Of a DNA stretch of 22,626 bases, positions 1-7,844 are shown piece by piece (positions within the stretch are counted from its first letter, which is position 1; each line of letters begins with the position of its first letter). Made by a program: the position numbers and the translations under genes. The notes below the pieces were generated by a model, which saw only the letters and a program-made list of their open reading frames with translations, was not told the origin of the DNA and ran no database searches. This stretch comes from DAOQAU01 sp035354275 (GTDB lineage: Bacteria; Cyanobacteriota; Vampirovibrionia; Gastranaerophilales; Gastranaerophilaceae), in the NCBI GenBank assembly GCA_035354275.1, contig DAOQAU010000025.1, positions 1 to 22,626 of the forward strand, given 5' to 3'.

Positions 1-429
1 ACAATAGCACTTATAATCGGGCATTTGACTGTGGCAAAACACTGTTTTAAAAAGCCTGTTACTCTTGAATATCCTGAAAAACAACCTGTTTTAAACGAAC
101 ATTTCAGGGGCGAACATGCTTTAGTGAGCGACGAAACAGGAAAACTTCTTTGTACCGCTTGTGGTACTTGTCAAAGGGTTTGTCCTTCCTTTGGAACTAT
201 TGAAATTGAAAAAGAAAAAAATGCCGAAGGGAAATTTTATCCGAAAAATTACTCGATTGATTTGAATAAATGCATTTTTTGCGGAAATTGTGTTCAATAC
301 TGTCCTTTCGGGGCTATTATAATGACAAAAAAGTTTGACCTTGCAAACGAGAAAAAGTCATCTTTAAAATTAGACATAAATACTTTAAAAAAGAACTATT
401 CTGATAATATAATAAAGAAAGGGTTATGA
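1..429 (+). CDS. nuoI: NADH-quinone oxidoreductase subunit I, 5'-partial
   Basis: This is the peripheral-arm ferredoxin-like subunit of respiratory complex I, which carries two [4Fe-4S] clusters passing electrons towards the quinone site. The frame is open from base 1 with no stop, and the protein reads into the window before the first possible internal start (TTG at 25), so the true start lies upstream. The visible 142 residues contain the typical segment FKKPVTLEYPEKQP. Two cluster motifs follow, CTACGTCQRVCP and CIFCGNCVQYCPFGAI, each CxxCxxCxxxCP. The C-terminus is a short charged tail. It heads the visible part of a nuoI-J-K-L-M-N series in the usual order. The gap to nuoJ is 92 bases, much longer than the other gaps in this operon, and holds an inverted repeat. 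The identification is secure; only the 5' end is missing. Confidence 0.95.
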   Translation, partial: TIALIIGHLTVAKHCFKKPVTLEYPEKQPVLNEHFRGEHALVSDETGKLLCTACGTCQRVCPSFGTIEIEKEKNAEGKFYPKNYSIDLNKCIFCGNCVQYCPFGAIIMTKKFDLANEKKSSLKLDINTLKKNYSDNIIKKGL

Positions 430-436
430 GTAAAAT

Positions 437-506
437 CGTCATGCTGAACTTGTTTCAGCATCTCAAAATCGTATAAATGAGACACTGAAACGAGTTCAGG
501 GTGACG
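437..506. repeat. Composite inverted repeat between nuoI and nuoJ
   Basis: The left arm at 437-464 and the right arm at 479-506 are imperfect inverted copies, 23 of 28 positions matching, around a 14-base centre. The left arm is itself a hairpin: ATGCTGAA (441-448), a 5-base loop, and TTCAGCAT (454-461). The right arm keeps only a shorter inner stem, CTGAA/TTCAG. The left arm recurs exactly at 7793-7820. It lies wholly in the intergenic space within the nuo operon and could form a strong RNA hairpin. No target-site duplication is obvious. It looks like a dispersed palindromic element. Confidence 0.85.
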
Positions 507-521
507 TAGAAGAGGAAAGCA

Positions 522-1070
522 GTGGAGATAGATATTTTAAAAAGCTTAATATTTTACGGGTTTGCAGGATTAATCCTCTTGTTTGCTTTTTTGAGCATTT
601 TTTCATTCAGGATTTTATATTCTCTGATTTGTGCGGTATGTGTTTTCTTTGCTACCGCAGGGATGTTTTTCTTACTTGGAGCGGATTATAATGCTGTCAT
701 TCAAATCGCAATTTACGGGATTGCAATTCCGATTTTGTTCATTTTTGCAATAATGTTTACCTCCGATAAGCTTGATAAATCTGTTTATATAACCTTTAAA
801 CCCAGATTCTATTTTGCATTTATGTCTGCGGGGGTTTTGTTTTTGGCACTGATTTATCTGCTCGCAACATCTTTGGGATTGAGCTCGCATTCAAATTGGA
901 TATTGCAAAAACAAACAATGTTTATAAACAAGTTTCAAATGTTTAAAGCCATTGCAGACGGATTTTTCACAAATTACGTCGTTGCGTTTGAACTGTTTTC
1001 AATATTACTTTTAATACTGGTTGTCGGTTTTTCGACTTTTAACATTTTAAAGGAGAAAAACGATGACTGA
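522..1070 (+). CDS. nuoJ: NADH-quinone oxidoreductase subunit J
   Basis: This is a membrane-arm subunit of complex I, taking part in the proton path next to NuoK and NuoA. The 182-residue product is almost entirely hydrophobic, with about five membrane segments. The conserved third-helix region reads AIYGIAIPILFIFAIMF, a divergent form of the usual YxGAI...LFLFVxMM pattern. The start is GTG at 522, preceded by a purine-rich AGAGGAA site at 511-517. The last 8 bases overlap the start of nuoK, suggesting translational coupling. Assignment rests on the membrane profile, this motif and the operon position. Confidence 0.9.
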   Translation: MEIDILKSLIFYGFAGLILLFAFLSIFSFRILYSLICAVCVFFATAGMFFLLGADYNAVIQIAIYGIAIPILFIFAIMFTSDKLDKSVYITFKPRFYFAFMSAGVLFLALIYLLATSLGLSSHSNWILQKQTMFINKFQMFKAIADGFFTNYVVAFELFSILLLILVVGFSTFNILKEKNDD

Positions 1071-1398
1071 TATTTTGGAATTAATATTTAACATAGGTTT
1101 ATATCATTATTTGCTTTTGGCGTTAATTCTTTTTATTATGGGCTTTTTCGGCGCAATCGTGTCTAAAAATGTTTTGAAGGTTCTTATTTCCATTGAATTT
1201 ATGCTGACTGCGGTAAATATTAATTTTATAGCTTTTGCAAGCTTTTTTGACAATATAAAACTGGAAGGTTTTGTCTTTTCGCTGTTTTATATTGCTCTGG
1301 GAGCGGTCGAAGTTGCAATCGCCTTGTCGATTTTTTACCTGATGTTCAGACAAAAACGAAGCGTCAATACTGAAGATTACAAAGAATTAAAAGGATAA
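1063..1398 (+). CDS. nuoK: NADH-quinone oxidoreductase subunit K
   Basis: This is a small membrane subunit of complex I, homologous to MrpC, with three transmembrane helices carrying buried glutamates of the central proton path. The 111-residue length is slightly above the usual 100. Both key glutamates are visible: one in LISIEFMLTAVNINF, the counterpart of the LxGIELMLNAVN motif, and one in LGAVEVAIALSIF. The start at 1063 has an ideal AAAGGAG site (1049-1055) lying inside the end of nuoJ, which overlaps it by 8 bases. It is followed after 17 bases by nuoL. Confidence 0.95.
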   Translation: MTDILELIFNIGLYHYLLLALILFIMGFFGAIVSKNVLKVLISIEFMLTAVNINFIAFASFFDNIKLEGFVFSLFYIALGAVEVAIALSIFYLMFRQKRSVNTEDYKELKG

Positions 1399-1415
1399 GG
1401 GGTAAAGTTAAGTAC

Positions 1416-3326
1416 ATGGATTTTTTCTTTGAAAATATTTATACAATTATGCTTTTTCCTATTTGGATTTTTCTGATTATTTCAATCGGAAAATTCTTCG
1501 GGATTTTGGATTCAAAACCTGCAATTTCAGGTTTAACTCTTATTTCAACACTTTGGGGGTTAATATTTTCAATAGGTATCCTTCTTGGAATTTTGCATAA
1601 TCCCAATTTTAGTTATGAATCATCAATTACGTTTTTAAAAATCGAAGATTATGCCCTTAATTTAGGGGTATATGTCGATAATATCGCTGCTGTTATGCTT
1701 ATTTTGGTTACGGGAATAAGCTTTATCGTTCAACTGTATTCTTCTGTGTATATGAAGCACGATGCAAGTTATCCGAGATTTTTTGCGTATTTGAATTTGT
1801 TTAACTTTTCTATGCTGGGACTTGTTTTAAGCTCAAACCTTTTTCAAACTTATGTTTTTTGGGAATTGGTGGGAGTTTCAAGTTACCTTTTGATTGGTTT
1901 TTGGTACAAAAAACCATCCGCGTCAAAAGCGGCTAAAAAAGCTTTTATAATGAACAGAATAGGTGACTTCGGACTTTTGGCAGGCGTTATTTCACTTTCT
2001 TACTTTATGTATCAATACTCAGGGTTCCCTCAGCTTGCAACAATTCCTTTTGCTTCAATTTCTGATATTGCAGATTACCTTTTCTCTTATACAAATGATT
2101 TTGTTTTTATTACAATTTCGATATTTATGCTTATGGGTGCGATTGCAAAATCGGCTCAATTTCCTCTTCATACTTGGCTTGCAGATGCTATGGAAGGTCC
2201 TACACCTGTGAGTGCCTTAATCCACTCTGCTACAATGGTTGCAGCAGGAGTTTTCCTGGTGGCAAGGCTTTATCCGATTTTCGTACTAAATCATTATGTT
2301 ATGGACTTTATTGCCATTGTGGGGCTCATTACTGCATTAATTTGCGCTTACTTTGCAATTACGCAGACTGATTTCAAACGTATTTTAGCATATTCAACAA
2401 ACTCGCAGCTCGGTTTAATGTTTTTGGCTTTAGGTGCAGGTGCTTTTACCGGCGGACTTTTCCACCTTGTAACTCATGCATTCTTTAAGTCAATGCTTTT
2501 CCTTTGCTCCGGTATCGTAATCCATTCTGTTCAAAGCCATCAAGATGTAAGATTTATGGGTGGGATGAGAAAAGTTCTTCCGATTACTGCACTTTGTTAT
2601 TTAATAGGCTGTGTGGCAATTTCTGGCTTATGTTTCAGCGGATTTTATTCAAAAGAGCTGATTATTAATGCAATGTTAAGTTCTAAAAACTTCATTTACG
2701 TTCAGGCATTTTTATTTGTTTCTTTGATGACTGCATTTTACATGTTCAGATCATATTTCCTTGTGTTTGAAGGAAAATACAGAGGATCTCACGAGCCTGA
2801 AAAACAGGGCGGAATTTTGAATATCTCAATTTTAATTCTTGCAATATTTACTGTATTTTTGGGATATTTTACACCGTTTTTTGAAAAAATTATTCCACAA
2901 ATGGCTCAACTTCCACAAATAAAATGGGCGGTTAGTCCCGCTTTTGTTTCAATAAGTATAGGTATTACAGGATTTTTATTCGCTTGGATTTTTTATAATT
3001 CCAGAGTAAATGCTTTCAAATTACCCTTGTTATATAAGCTTTCTTACAACAGGTTTTATATTGACGATTTATACGGTTTTATTGCCGATAAGCTATATTA
3101 TTGGACTTCAAGGATTTGTTCGATTATCGACAAATATCTGGTCGATGGAGTTGTAATTTTATCTGCGCTTTGTACAAGAGCGTTTTCGTGGACATTTTCA
3201 AAAATGCAAACAGGAAATTTCCAAAGTTATTTGGCATATACTTTTGCATTTTTGGCGTTTGCCTTTACGGTTCTTATGTTTGCCTATACGGCAATACTGT
3301 CTTTCGGATTATTGAGCGGGTATTAA
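1416..3326 (+). CDS. nuoL: NADH-quinone oxidoreductase subunit L
   Basis: This is the distal antiporter-like (Mrp-type) proton-pumping subunit of complex I, with the long lateral helix in its C-terminal part. The 636 residues match the family length. Functional landmarks are present: E150 in FWELVGVSSYLLIGFW, K245 in GAIAKSAQFPLHTWLADAM, the following GPTPVSALIHSATMVAAGV stretch, and K413 in GFYSKELI on the twelfth helix. A GGGG purine patch at 1399-1402 lies 13 bases before the ATG, so spacing is long for a ribosome site. The hydrophobic N-terminus starting MDFFFENIY nevertheless suits this start. It is co-transcribed with nuoK upstream and nuoM 12 bases downstream. Confidence 0.97.
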   Translation: MDFFFENIYTIMLFPIWIFLIISIGKFFGILDSKPAISGLTLISTLWGLIFSIGILLGILHNPNFSYESSITFLKIEDYALNLGVYVDNIAAVMLILVTGISFIVQLYSSVYMKHDASYPRFFAYLNLFNFSMLGLVLSSNLFQTYVFWELVGVSSYLLIGFWYKKPSASKAAKKAFIMNRIGDFGLLAGVISLSYFMYQYSGFPQLATIPFASISDIADYLFSYTNDFVFITISIFMLMGAIAKSAQFPLHTWLADAMEGPTPVSALIHSATMVAAGVFLVARLYPIFVLNHYVMDFIAIVGLITALICAYFAITQTDFKRILAYSTNSQLGLMFLALGAGAFTGGLFHLVTHAFFKSMLFLCSGIVIHSVQSHQDVRFMGGMRKVLPITALCYLIGCVAISGLCFSGFYSKELIINAMLSSKNFIYVQAFLFVSLMTAFYMFRSYFLVFEGKYRGSHEPEKQGGILNISILILAIFTVFLGYFTPFFEKIIPQMAQLPQIKWAVSPAFVSISIGITGFLFAWIFYNSRVNAFKLPLLYKLSYNRFYIDDLYGFIADKLYYWTSRICSIIDKYLVDGVVILSALCTRAFSWTFSKMQTGNFQSYLAYTFAFLAFAFTVLMFAYTAILSFGLLSGY

Positions 3327-3338
3327 TAAAGGAGAATA

Positions 3339-4859
3339 ATGAATTTTCTATCAGTTTTAGTTTTAATATTTTCACCATTAGTCGCATCAGGACTCATTTT
3401 TACTTCATTTTTCAAAAACAATGAAGTGAGAATAAGAAGATTTTCAAAAACTTTTGCCGGCTTGCATTTTTTATATACATTAATGTTTTTGGTATTTTTT
3501 AACCCTCAAGCCGAAGGAATTTCTTACTATAAGGAAATAACCTTCTTCGGCTCAGGCTGGATTGAGCCTTTGGGATTGAAGCTTGCTTTCGGACTTGACG
3601 GACTTGCACTTTTAATGGTCATTTTAACTTCTTTGATTGTCTTTTTGGCTTTGATTGCAAGCAAAAGCAATATTAAACAAAAACACAAATTTTATTATTC
3701 TTTGATATTTTTGCTTCAAACTGCTGTTTTAGGGGTATTTTGTGCAAGGGATATGTTTGTATTTTTTATGTTTTGGGAACTTGAACTTATTCCGATGTAC
3801 TTTTTAATCGGTCAATGGGGCGATGCTAAAGCAAAATCTTCTGCGATGAAATTTGTTTTATACACTTTCTTCGGAAGCTTATTCATGCTGCTTGGCATTT
3901 TATTGTTGCATTTTTACTATTTTGCGACTTACGGTGTGATGACAGGCGATTTTTCTTCGATTTTGGTAAGCGCACCGGAATTTCCGCTAGCACTTCAAGT
4001 ATTGATTTCAATCCTGTTTTTAATCGGTTTTGCGGTAAAACTGCCTTTAGTTCCTTTGCACACGTGGCTTCCCGATGCTCACGTTGATGCTCCGACACCT
4101 GTAAGTATGATTTTGGCTGCAGTTTTACTTAAAATGGGTGCGTTTGGGATAATTCGATTTAATATGCAGATGCTTCCTGATGCGTTTAAGGTTTTGGTAC
4201 CTGCCCTTTTGATTATGGCACTTATTAACATCATTTATACAGCTTTTATAGCGTATTCACAAACAGATTTGAAGCGTGTTGTTGCTTATTCGAGTATTTC
4301 ACACATGGGAATTGTCTTATTCGGGCTTTGCAGTTTGAATTTGATGTCTTTTTCGGGTGCTGTGTTCCAAATGCTTTCGCACGGACTTATTTCAGCGGGT
4401 TTATTCATGGTAGTAGGTATAATTTACATTCGTACCAAAACAAGACAAATATCTGAATTGGGCGGGCTTGCCGCTGTTATGCCAAGGCTTGCAGGATTCA
4501 GCATTATTCTAACACTTGCGGCTGTCGGTTTGCCTTTATTAATGGGTTTTGTCGGAGAGTTTATGGTCTTTTTAGGCTCATTTAATTCGGCTCTTGATGA
4601 TATTTTGCCTATAAAATTATACACTTTGATTGCCGTTTTAATTCTTGTTTTGAGTGTTTGCTACATGTTAAGGCTTTTACACGAAACTTTTTACTCGAAT
4701 TTACTTGAAAAGTGGCATAATTTAAAAGATATTATGATGCATGAATTCACGGTACTGTCGATTATTAGCTTTTGCATTGTCGTATTCGGGGTATTTCCGA
4801 TGTTTATAATAAATATTGTACAGCCGCTTTTAACCGGTATTTTGGAATTTTTGAGATGA
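3339..4859 (+). CDS. nuoM: NADH-quinone oxidoreductase subunit M
   Basis: This is the second antiporter-like proton-pumping subunit of the complex I membrane arm. At 506 residues with about 14 membrane helices it has standard size. Charged pump residues are intact: E147 in FWELELIPMYFLIGQWG, K234 in FAVKLPLVPLHTWLPDAH, K265 in VLLKMGAFG, and a glutamate in GFVGEFMVF on helix 12. The start has a strong AAAGGAG site a few bases upstream in the 12-base gap after nuoL. The stop lies 10 bases before nuoN, whose ribosome site overlaps it. Confidence 0.97.
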   Translation: MNFLSVLVLIFSPLVASGLIFTSFFKNNEVRIRRFSKTFAGLHFLYTLMFLVFFNPQAEGISYYKEITFFGSGWIEPLGLKLAFGLDGLALLMVILTSLIVFLALIASKSNIKQKHKFYYSLIFLLQTAVLGVFCARDMFVFFMFWELELIPMYFLIGQWGDAKAKSSAMKFVLYTFFGSLFMLLGILLLHFYYFATYGVMTGDFSSILVSAPEFPLALQVLISILFLIGFAVKLPLVPLHTWLPDAHVDAPTPVSMILAAVLLKMGAFGIIRFNMQMLPDAFKVLVPALLIMALINIIYTAFIAYSQTDLKRVVAYSSISHMGIVLFGLCSLNLMSFSGAVFQMLSHGLISAGLFMVVGIIYIRTKTRQISELGGLAAVMPRLAGFSIILTLAAVGLPLLMGFVGEFMVFLGSFNSALDDILPIKLYTLIAVLILVLSVCYMLRLLHETFYSNLLEKWHNLKDIMMHEFTVLSIISFCIVVFGVFPMFIINIVQPLLTGILEFLR

Positions 4860-4869
4860 GGAGTGTCTG

Positions 4870-6312
4870 ATGGAATTTTTTAATAACATTTTGAATACAA
4901 TGTTACCGGAAATAGCTATTTTGTTGTTTATTTTTATTCTTATAATTTTGTCGATGACTTTGGATTTAAAGCATTATAAACTTGCAAAATGGATAACTTT
5001 GCTTGGAATTTTTACTGCAACGGCACTTTGTACAAAAATCCAAGTCGAACCCATAGCATACGGATTTAAGGATACTTTTATTTCGGATTATTATACGCTT
5101 TTTTTTAAATTTGTTTTATTAATTGCATCATTTATAATAGTTTTTCTTACCAAAAAGGCTATCACGTCTCGTCGTGACAATGCTTTTCAATTTAATGCGA
5201 TTTTGCTTACTGCGATTTTAGGTGCGCTTATTTTAGTGTCTGCAAACGATTTTTTAACAATGTTTATATCAATGGAAACCCTAGGCTTTGCAACATTTTT
5301 CCTTCTTGCTTTTGACAAGGGGTATAAATCCAAAGAAGCAACTTTTAAATACATTTTAATAAGCGCGGTTGCAACTGCGGTATTTTTATTCGGCGTTTCT
5401 TATATCTACGGGCTTACCGGCACAGTTAATTTCTCAAAAATTTATGAGTATTTTTTAGATGTCGATCCTACTTTGCTTTATTCAATGGCAACAATTTTTA
5501 TTGCATCGGGACTATGCTTTAAATTAGGCGTAATTCCTTTTGCAAACTGGATTTTGGATGTTTATGAGGGCGCAGATACTTCCGTTGTTACTTTTGTGTC
5601 GATTATTCCAAAAGTAGCAATGTTCAGCATTTTATCAAGACTACTGGTTTTTGCAATGAGTTACAGTTTTGAGTTAACCTTTACGCTGGTTGTAATCTCT
5701 GTTATGACCGCCCTTTGGGCAAATACTCTGGCTATAAGGCAAACTAATATTAAAAGACTTCTTGCATGCAGTTCGAGTGCCAATGCTGCTTACGTTTTGT
5801 TTGCGGCAAGTTTGGTTTCTGTTTTTAACTTATCCACCGTACTTTTTTATCTTGTAGCCTATGTTTTTATGAATATAGGTGTATTTTCGGCGGTAATTAT
5901 TCTTGAAAATTCTCAATTTTCAAACAGATTATATGAATTTAAAAACTTTGCTTATACTAATCCTATTTTCACCCTTTGTTTTTCAATTTGTATATTAGGT
6001 TTGGCAGGGTTTCCGATAACTTCAGGCTTTGTTTCAAAATTGTATTTATTTTCTGCGATAATTCGCTCAGGGCTTGTGTTTTTACCATTCTTAATAATTA
6101 TGATGCTGACCATTGTAGCCTCAGTTTTTTACTATTTAACAGTTGTAAGGCTTATGTTTGATAAATCGGATAAGGTTGAAAGTGAAGTTATTCCGCACAA
6201 AACAAGCTCAGCAATAGTTATCCTTTATTTCTGCGCTTTAATTACTGTTATTATGGGTATTTTCCCGTCAAAAGTAATAGAACTTTGCCAATTTATAGCT
6301 TATAACGTTTAA
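4870..6312 (+). CDS. nuoN: NADH-quinone oxidoreductase subunit N
   Basis: This is the third antiporter-like proton-pumping subunit of complex I and the last gene of the visible nuo operon. The 480 residues fit the family. Pump residues E136 (SMETLGF), K218 (CFKLGVIPF), K248 (IIPKVAMF) and a lysine in GFVSKLYLF are present. The motif after helix 7 is altered: where relatives have PFHxWxPDVYxGAPxPV, this protein has PFANWILDVYEGADTSVV. The usual histidine and prolines are lost, while W, D, VY and G remain. A GAGGAG ribosome site overlaps the nuoM stop. The stop is 2 bases from the end of the convergent gene on the other strand, with no terminator hairpin between them. Confidence 0.95.
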   Translation: MEFFNNILNTMLPEIAILLFIFILIILSMTLDLKHYKLAKWITLLGIFTATALCTKIQVEPIAYGFKDTFISDYYTLFFKFVLLIASFIIVFLTKKAITSRRDNAFQFNAILLTAILGALILVSANDFLTMFISMETLGFATFFLLAFDKGYKSKEATFKYILISAVATAVFLFGVSYIYGLTGTVNFSKIYEYFLDVDPTLLYSMATIFIASGLCFKLGVIPFANWILDVYEGADTSVVTFVSIIPKVAMFSILSRLLVFAMSYSFELTFTLVVISVMTALWANTLAIRQTNIKRLLACSSSANAAYVLFAASLVSVFNLSTVLFYLVAYVFMNIGVFSAVIILENSQFSNRLYEFKNFAYTNPIFTLCFSICILGLAGFPITSGFVSKLYLFSAIIRSGLVFLPFLIIMMLTIVASVFYYLTVVRLMFDKSDKVESEVIPHKTSSAIVILYFCALITVIMGIFPSKVIELCQFIAYNV

Positions 6313-6314
6313 AA

Positions 6315-6632
6315 TTAAATATCGTCATACCGTGTTGTATAATCAATGTTATGCTGCATAAAAAGACCGTCATCAAGTCCGCAATCTAAGTACATAAATA
6401 CTTTTCTCAAAGCACGTGAAACAGGTGTGAGATAAATTTCGGGTTGGGCGGATTTATATTCTGTGGGAACTTCATTAATTTGGCTTTTTTGAAGGTCTAT
6501 TAACCTTGACATTTCATCACTGTGCCCATGATTATCTATATATTTTTGTGATGAAATATCATTGACACTTAAATCAGCAAATGCCGGTGATGATAAAATC
6601 AGAACACAAAACAATGATAAAAACTTTTTCAT
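6315..6632 (-). CDS. Small exported protein of unknown function
   Basis: The 105-residue product begins with a clear Sec signal peptide: MKKF, a hydrophobic core LSLFCVLILSSP, then AFA before DLS, a signal-peptidase I type site. The mature part is about 86 residues, hydrophilic and mildly acidic, with one cysteine in LDCGLDDGLF, so no disulfide pair and no lipobox. I do not recognise a family. An AAGAGG ribosome site (6638-6643, reverse strand) sits 5 bases before the ATG, supporting it as real. It lies 81 bases downstream of ispG on the same strand and could be read from ispG or from its own -10 at 6682-6687. It converges on nuoN with a 2-base gap. It is probably periplasmic or secreted. Confidence 0.75.
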   Translation of the reverse strand: MKKFLSLFCVLILSSPAFADLSVNDISSQKYIDNHGHSDEMSRLIDLQKSQINEVPTEYKSAQPEIYLTPVSRALRKVFMYLDCGLDDGLFMQHNIDYTTRYDDI

Positions 6633-6681
6633 AAATACCTCTTAGAGAATAATAGACTATTTTTCACAAGATTACAAGTTT

Positions 6682-6687
6682 ATTATA
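6682..6687 (-). promoter_or_regulatory. Candidate -10 element for the small exported protein
   Basis: The reverse strand reads TATAAT preceded directly by TTG, about 50 bases upstream of the start at 6632. No convincing -35 hexamer is found at 16-18 bases, so this is weak in an AT-rich gap. Confidence 0.3.
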
Positions 6688-6713
6688 CAATCTTAACATA
6701 ATAATATTATAGG

Positions 6714-7769
6714 CTATTTGAGTGATTTTTTTATAATTTCGTCAAGTTTTTGTATAATTTCTGATTCCGGAACTTTACAGATAATCTCGCCTTTTTTGAA
6801 AATATAACCTTCTCCGATTGCACCGGCTACCCCAAAATCAGCGTGCTTGGCCTCGCCGGGTCCGTTCACAGGACAGCCCATAACTGCAATAGTGACAGGC
6901 TCTTTTAAGCTTTTGAATTTTTCTTCAACCTGTTTTGCAAGATTTATAAGGTCTATTTGACAACGCCCACAAGTCGGGCAGGAAACAAAATTAACCCCTT
7001 TTTGGCGCAAATTAAGCGATTTTAAAATCTCAAAGCCCGCCCAGACTTCTTCTACAGGATTTTCGGTCAGCGAAACCCTTATTGTATCACCGATTCCTTG
7101 AGACAAAAGGCTTCCTAAACCTACAGAAGATTTAACTAACCCCGATTTAAGCGTTCCTGCTTCAGTTACTCCCAAATGCAAAGGATAATTGACTTTGTCG
7201 GCAATTAGTTTATATGCTTCGATAGTGCTTAAAACATCAGACGATTTGAGTGAAATTTTTATTAAATCAAAATTTAAATCTTCGAGGATTTTGATGTGTT
7301 TTAGTGCGCTTTTAACCATTTTTTGAGGTAAAGATATATTTTCTTTGGCGATTTCTTTTTCCAAAGAGCCTGCGTTAATACCTATTCTTATGGGGATTTT
7401 CTGCTGTTTTGCAAGTGTTACAACTTTTTTTATGTTCTCTAAATTCCCGATATTACCGGGATTTAACCTTAGTGCATGAATTCCTTTATTTATGCACTCA
7501 ACAGCCAGTCGGTAATCAAAGTGAATGTCTGCAATAACAGGAATTTGAGACTTTTTAACGATGTCTTTTATGGCAGAAGCAGCTACTTTGTCCAACACCG
7601 CAAGGCGAACAAGTTCACAGCCGGCTTCAGTCAGGGATTCAATTTGTGCGAGAGTGGCTTTGATATCTCGTGTATCGGTGTTGCACATTGATTGAACGGT
7701 TATTGGGGCATTACCGCCGATTTTCACCCCGCCAATTAAAATTTGTTTAGATTTTCTTCTGTTTATCAT
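6714..7769 (-). CDS. ispG: 4-hydroxy-3-methylbut-2-enyl diphosphate synthase
   Basis: IspG (GcpE) is the penultimate enzyme of the MEP isoprenoid pathway. It reduces and opens methylerythritol cyclodiphosphate to HMBPP using a [4Fe-4S] cluster and ferredoxin or flavodoxin. The 351 residues are the compact bacterial form: a TIM barrel (about 1-255, with QSMCNTDTRD, DIHFDYRLA and RLNPGNIG) and a C-terminal cluster domain. Cluster ligands C264 and C267 (CPTCGRC), C299 (GCPVNGPGEAKHADFG) and E306 match the E. coli pattern. No Shine-Dalgarno is visible. Instead an extended -10 lies at 7776-7784, spaced for a leaderless message. It is divergent from the metallophosphoesterase gene. Confidence 0.97.
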   Translation of the reverse strand: MINRRKSKQILIGGVKIGGNAPITVQSMCNTDTRDIKATLAQIESLTEAGCELVRLAVLDKVAASAIKDIVKKSQIPVIADIHFDYRLAVECINKGIHALRLNPGNIGNLENIKKVVTLAKQQKIPIRIGINAGSLEKEIAKENISLPQKMVKSALKHIKILEDLNFDLIKISLKSSDVLSTIEAYKLIADKVNYPLHLGVTEAGTLKSGLVKSSVGLGSLLSQGIGDTIRVSLTENPVEEVWAGFEILKSLNLRQKGVNFVSCPTCGRCQIDLINLAKQVEEKFKSLKEPVTIAVMGCPVNGPGEAKHADFGVAGAIGEGYIFKKGEIICKVPESEIIQKLDEIIKKSLK

Positions 7770-7775
7770 AAAATA

Positions 7776-7784
7776 ATTTTAGCA
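7776..7784 (-). promoter_or_regulatory. Extended -10 for ispG, leaderless spacing
   Basis: The reverse strand reads TGCTAAAAT, a TGn extended -10 whose hexamer occupies -12 to -7 relative to the ispG ATG. Initiation would therefore fall on or next to the start codon. The -35 position would lie in the 28-base repeat and is poor (TTCAGC). Confidence 0.4.
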
Positions 7785-7792
7785 GAAATATA

Positions 7793-7820
7793 CGTCATGC
7801 TGAACTTGTTTCAGCATCTC
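7793..7820 (+). repeat. Second exact copy of the 28-base palindromic repeat
   Basis: All 28 bases equal 437-464 in the nuoI-nuoJ gap, while the flanks differ. Only one arm is present here, and it contains the 8-bp inner stem ATGCTGAA/TTCAGCAT. It occupies the divergent ispG/metallophosphoesterase gap, upstream of both genes. Read in one frame it encodes MLNLFQHL, which creates a false N-terminal extension of the downstream gene. Confidence 0.9.
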
Positions 7821-7831
7821 TTATTAAAATT

Positions 7832-7837
7832 AAGGAG
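7832..7837 (+). promoter_or_regulatory. Ribosome binding site fixing the metallophosphoesterase start
   Basis: AAGGAG lies 7 bases before ATG 7845. It decides against the longer in-frame start at 7743, which would read through the repeat. Confidence 0.8.
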
Positions 7838-7844
7838 TTTAAGA

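Noticed and set aside
1963..2371. Two short open frames inside nuoL in another frame
   Set aside because: They fall entirely within conserved nuoL sequence and are shadows of its codon pattern.
437..7820. CRISPR-like repeats
   Set aside because: Only three related 28-base units exist, far apart, palindromic, and without regular spacers or cas genes.
7743..7844. In-frame upstream extension of the metallophosphoesterase
   Set aside because: It reads through the dispersed 28-base repeat (MLNLFQHL) and overlaps the ispG start. The AAGGAG and family-typical start MKVAIISDIHGN are at 7845.
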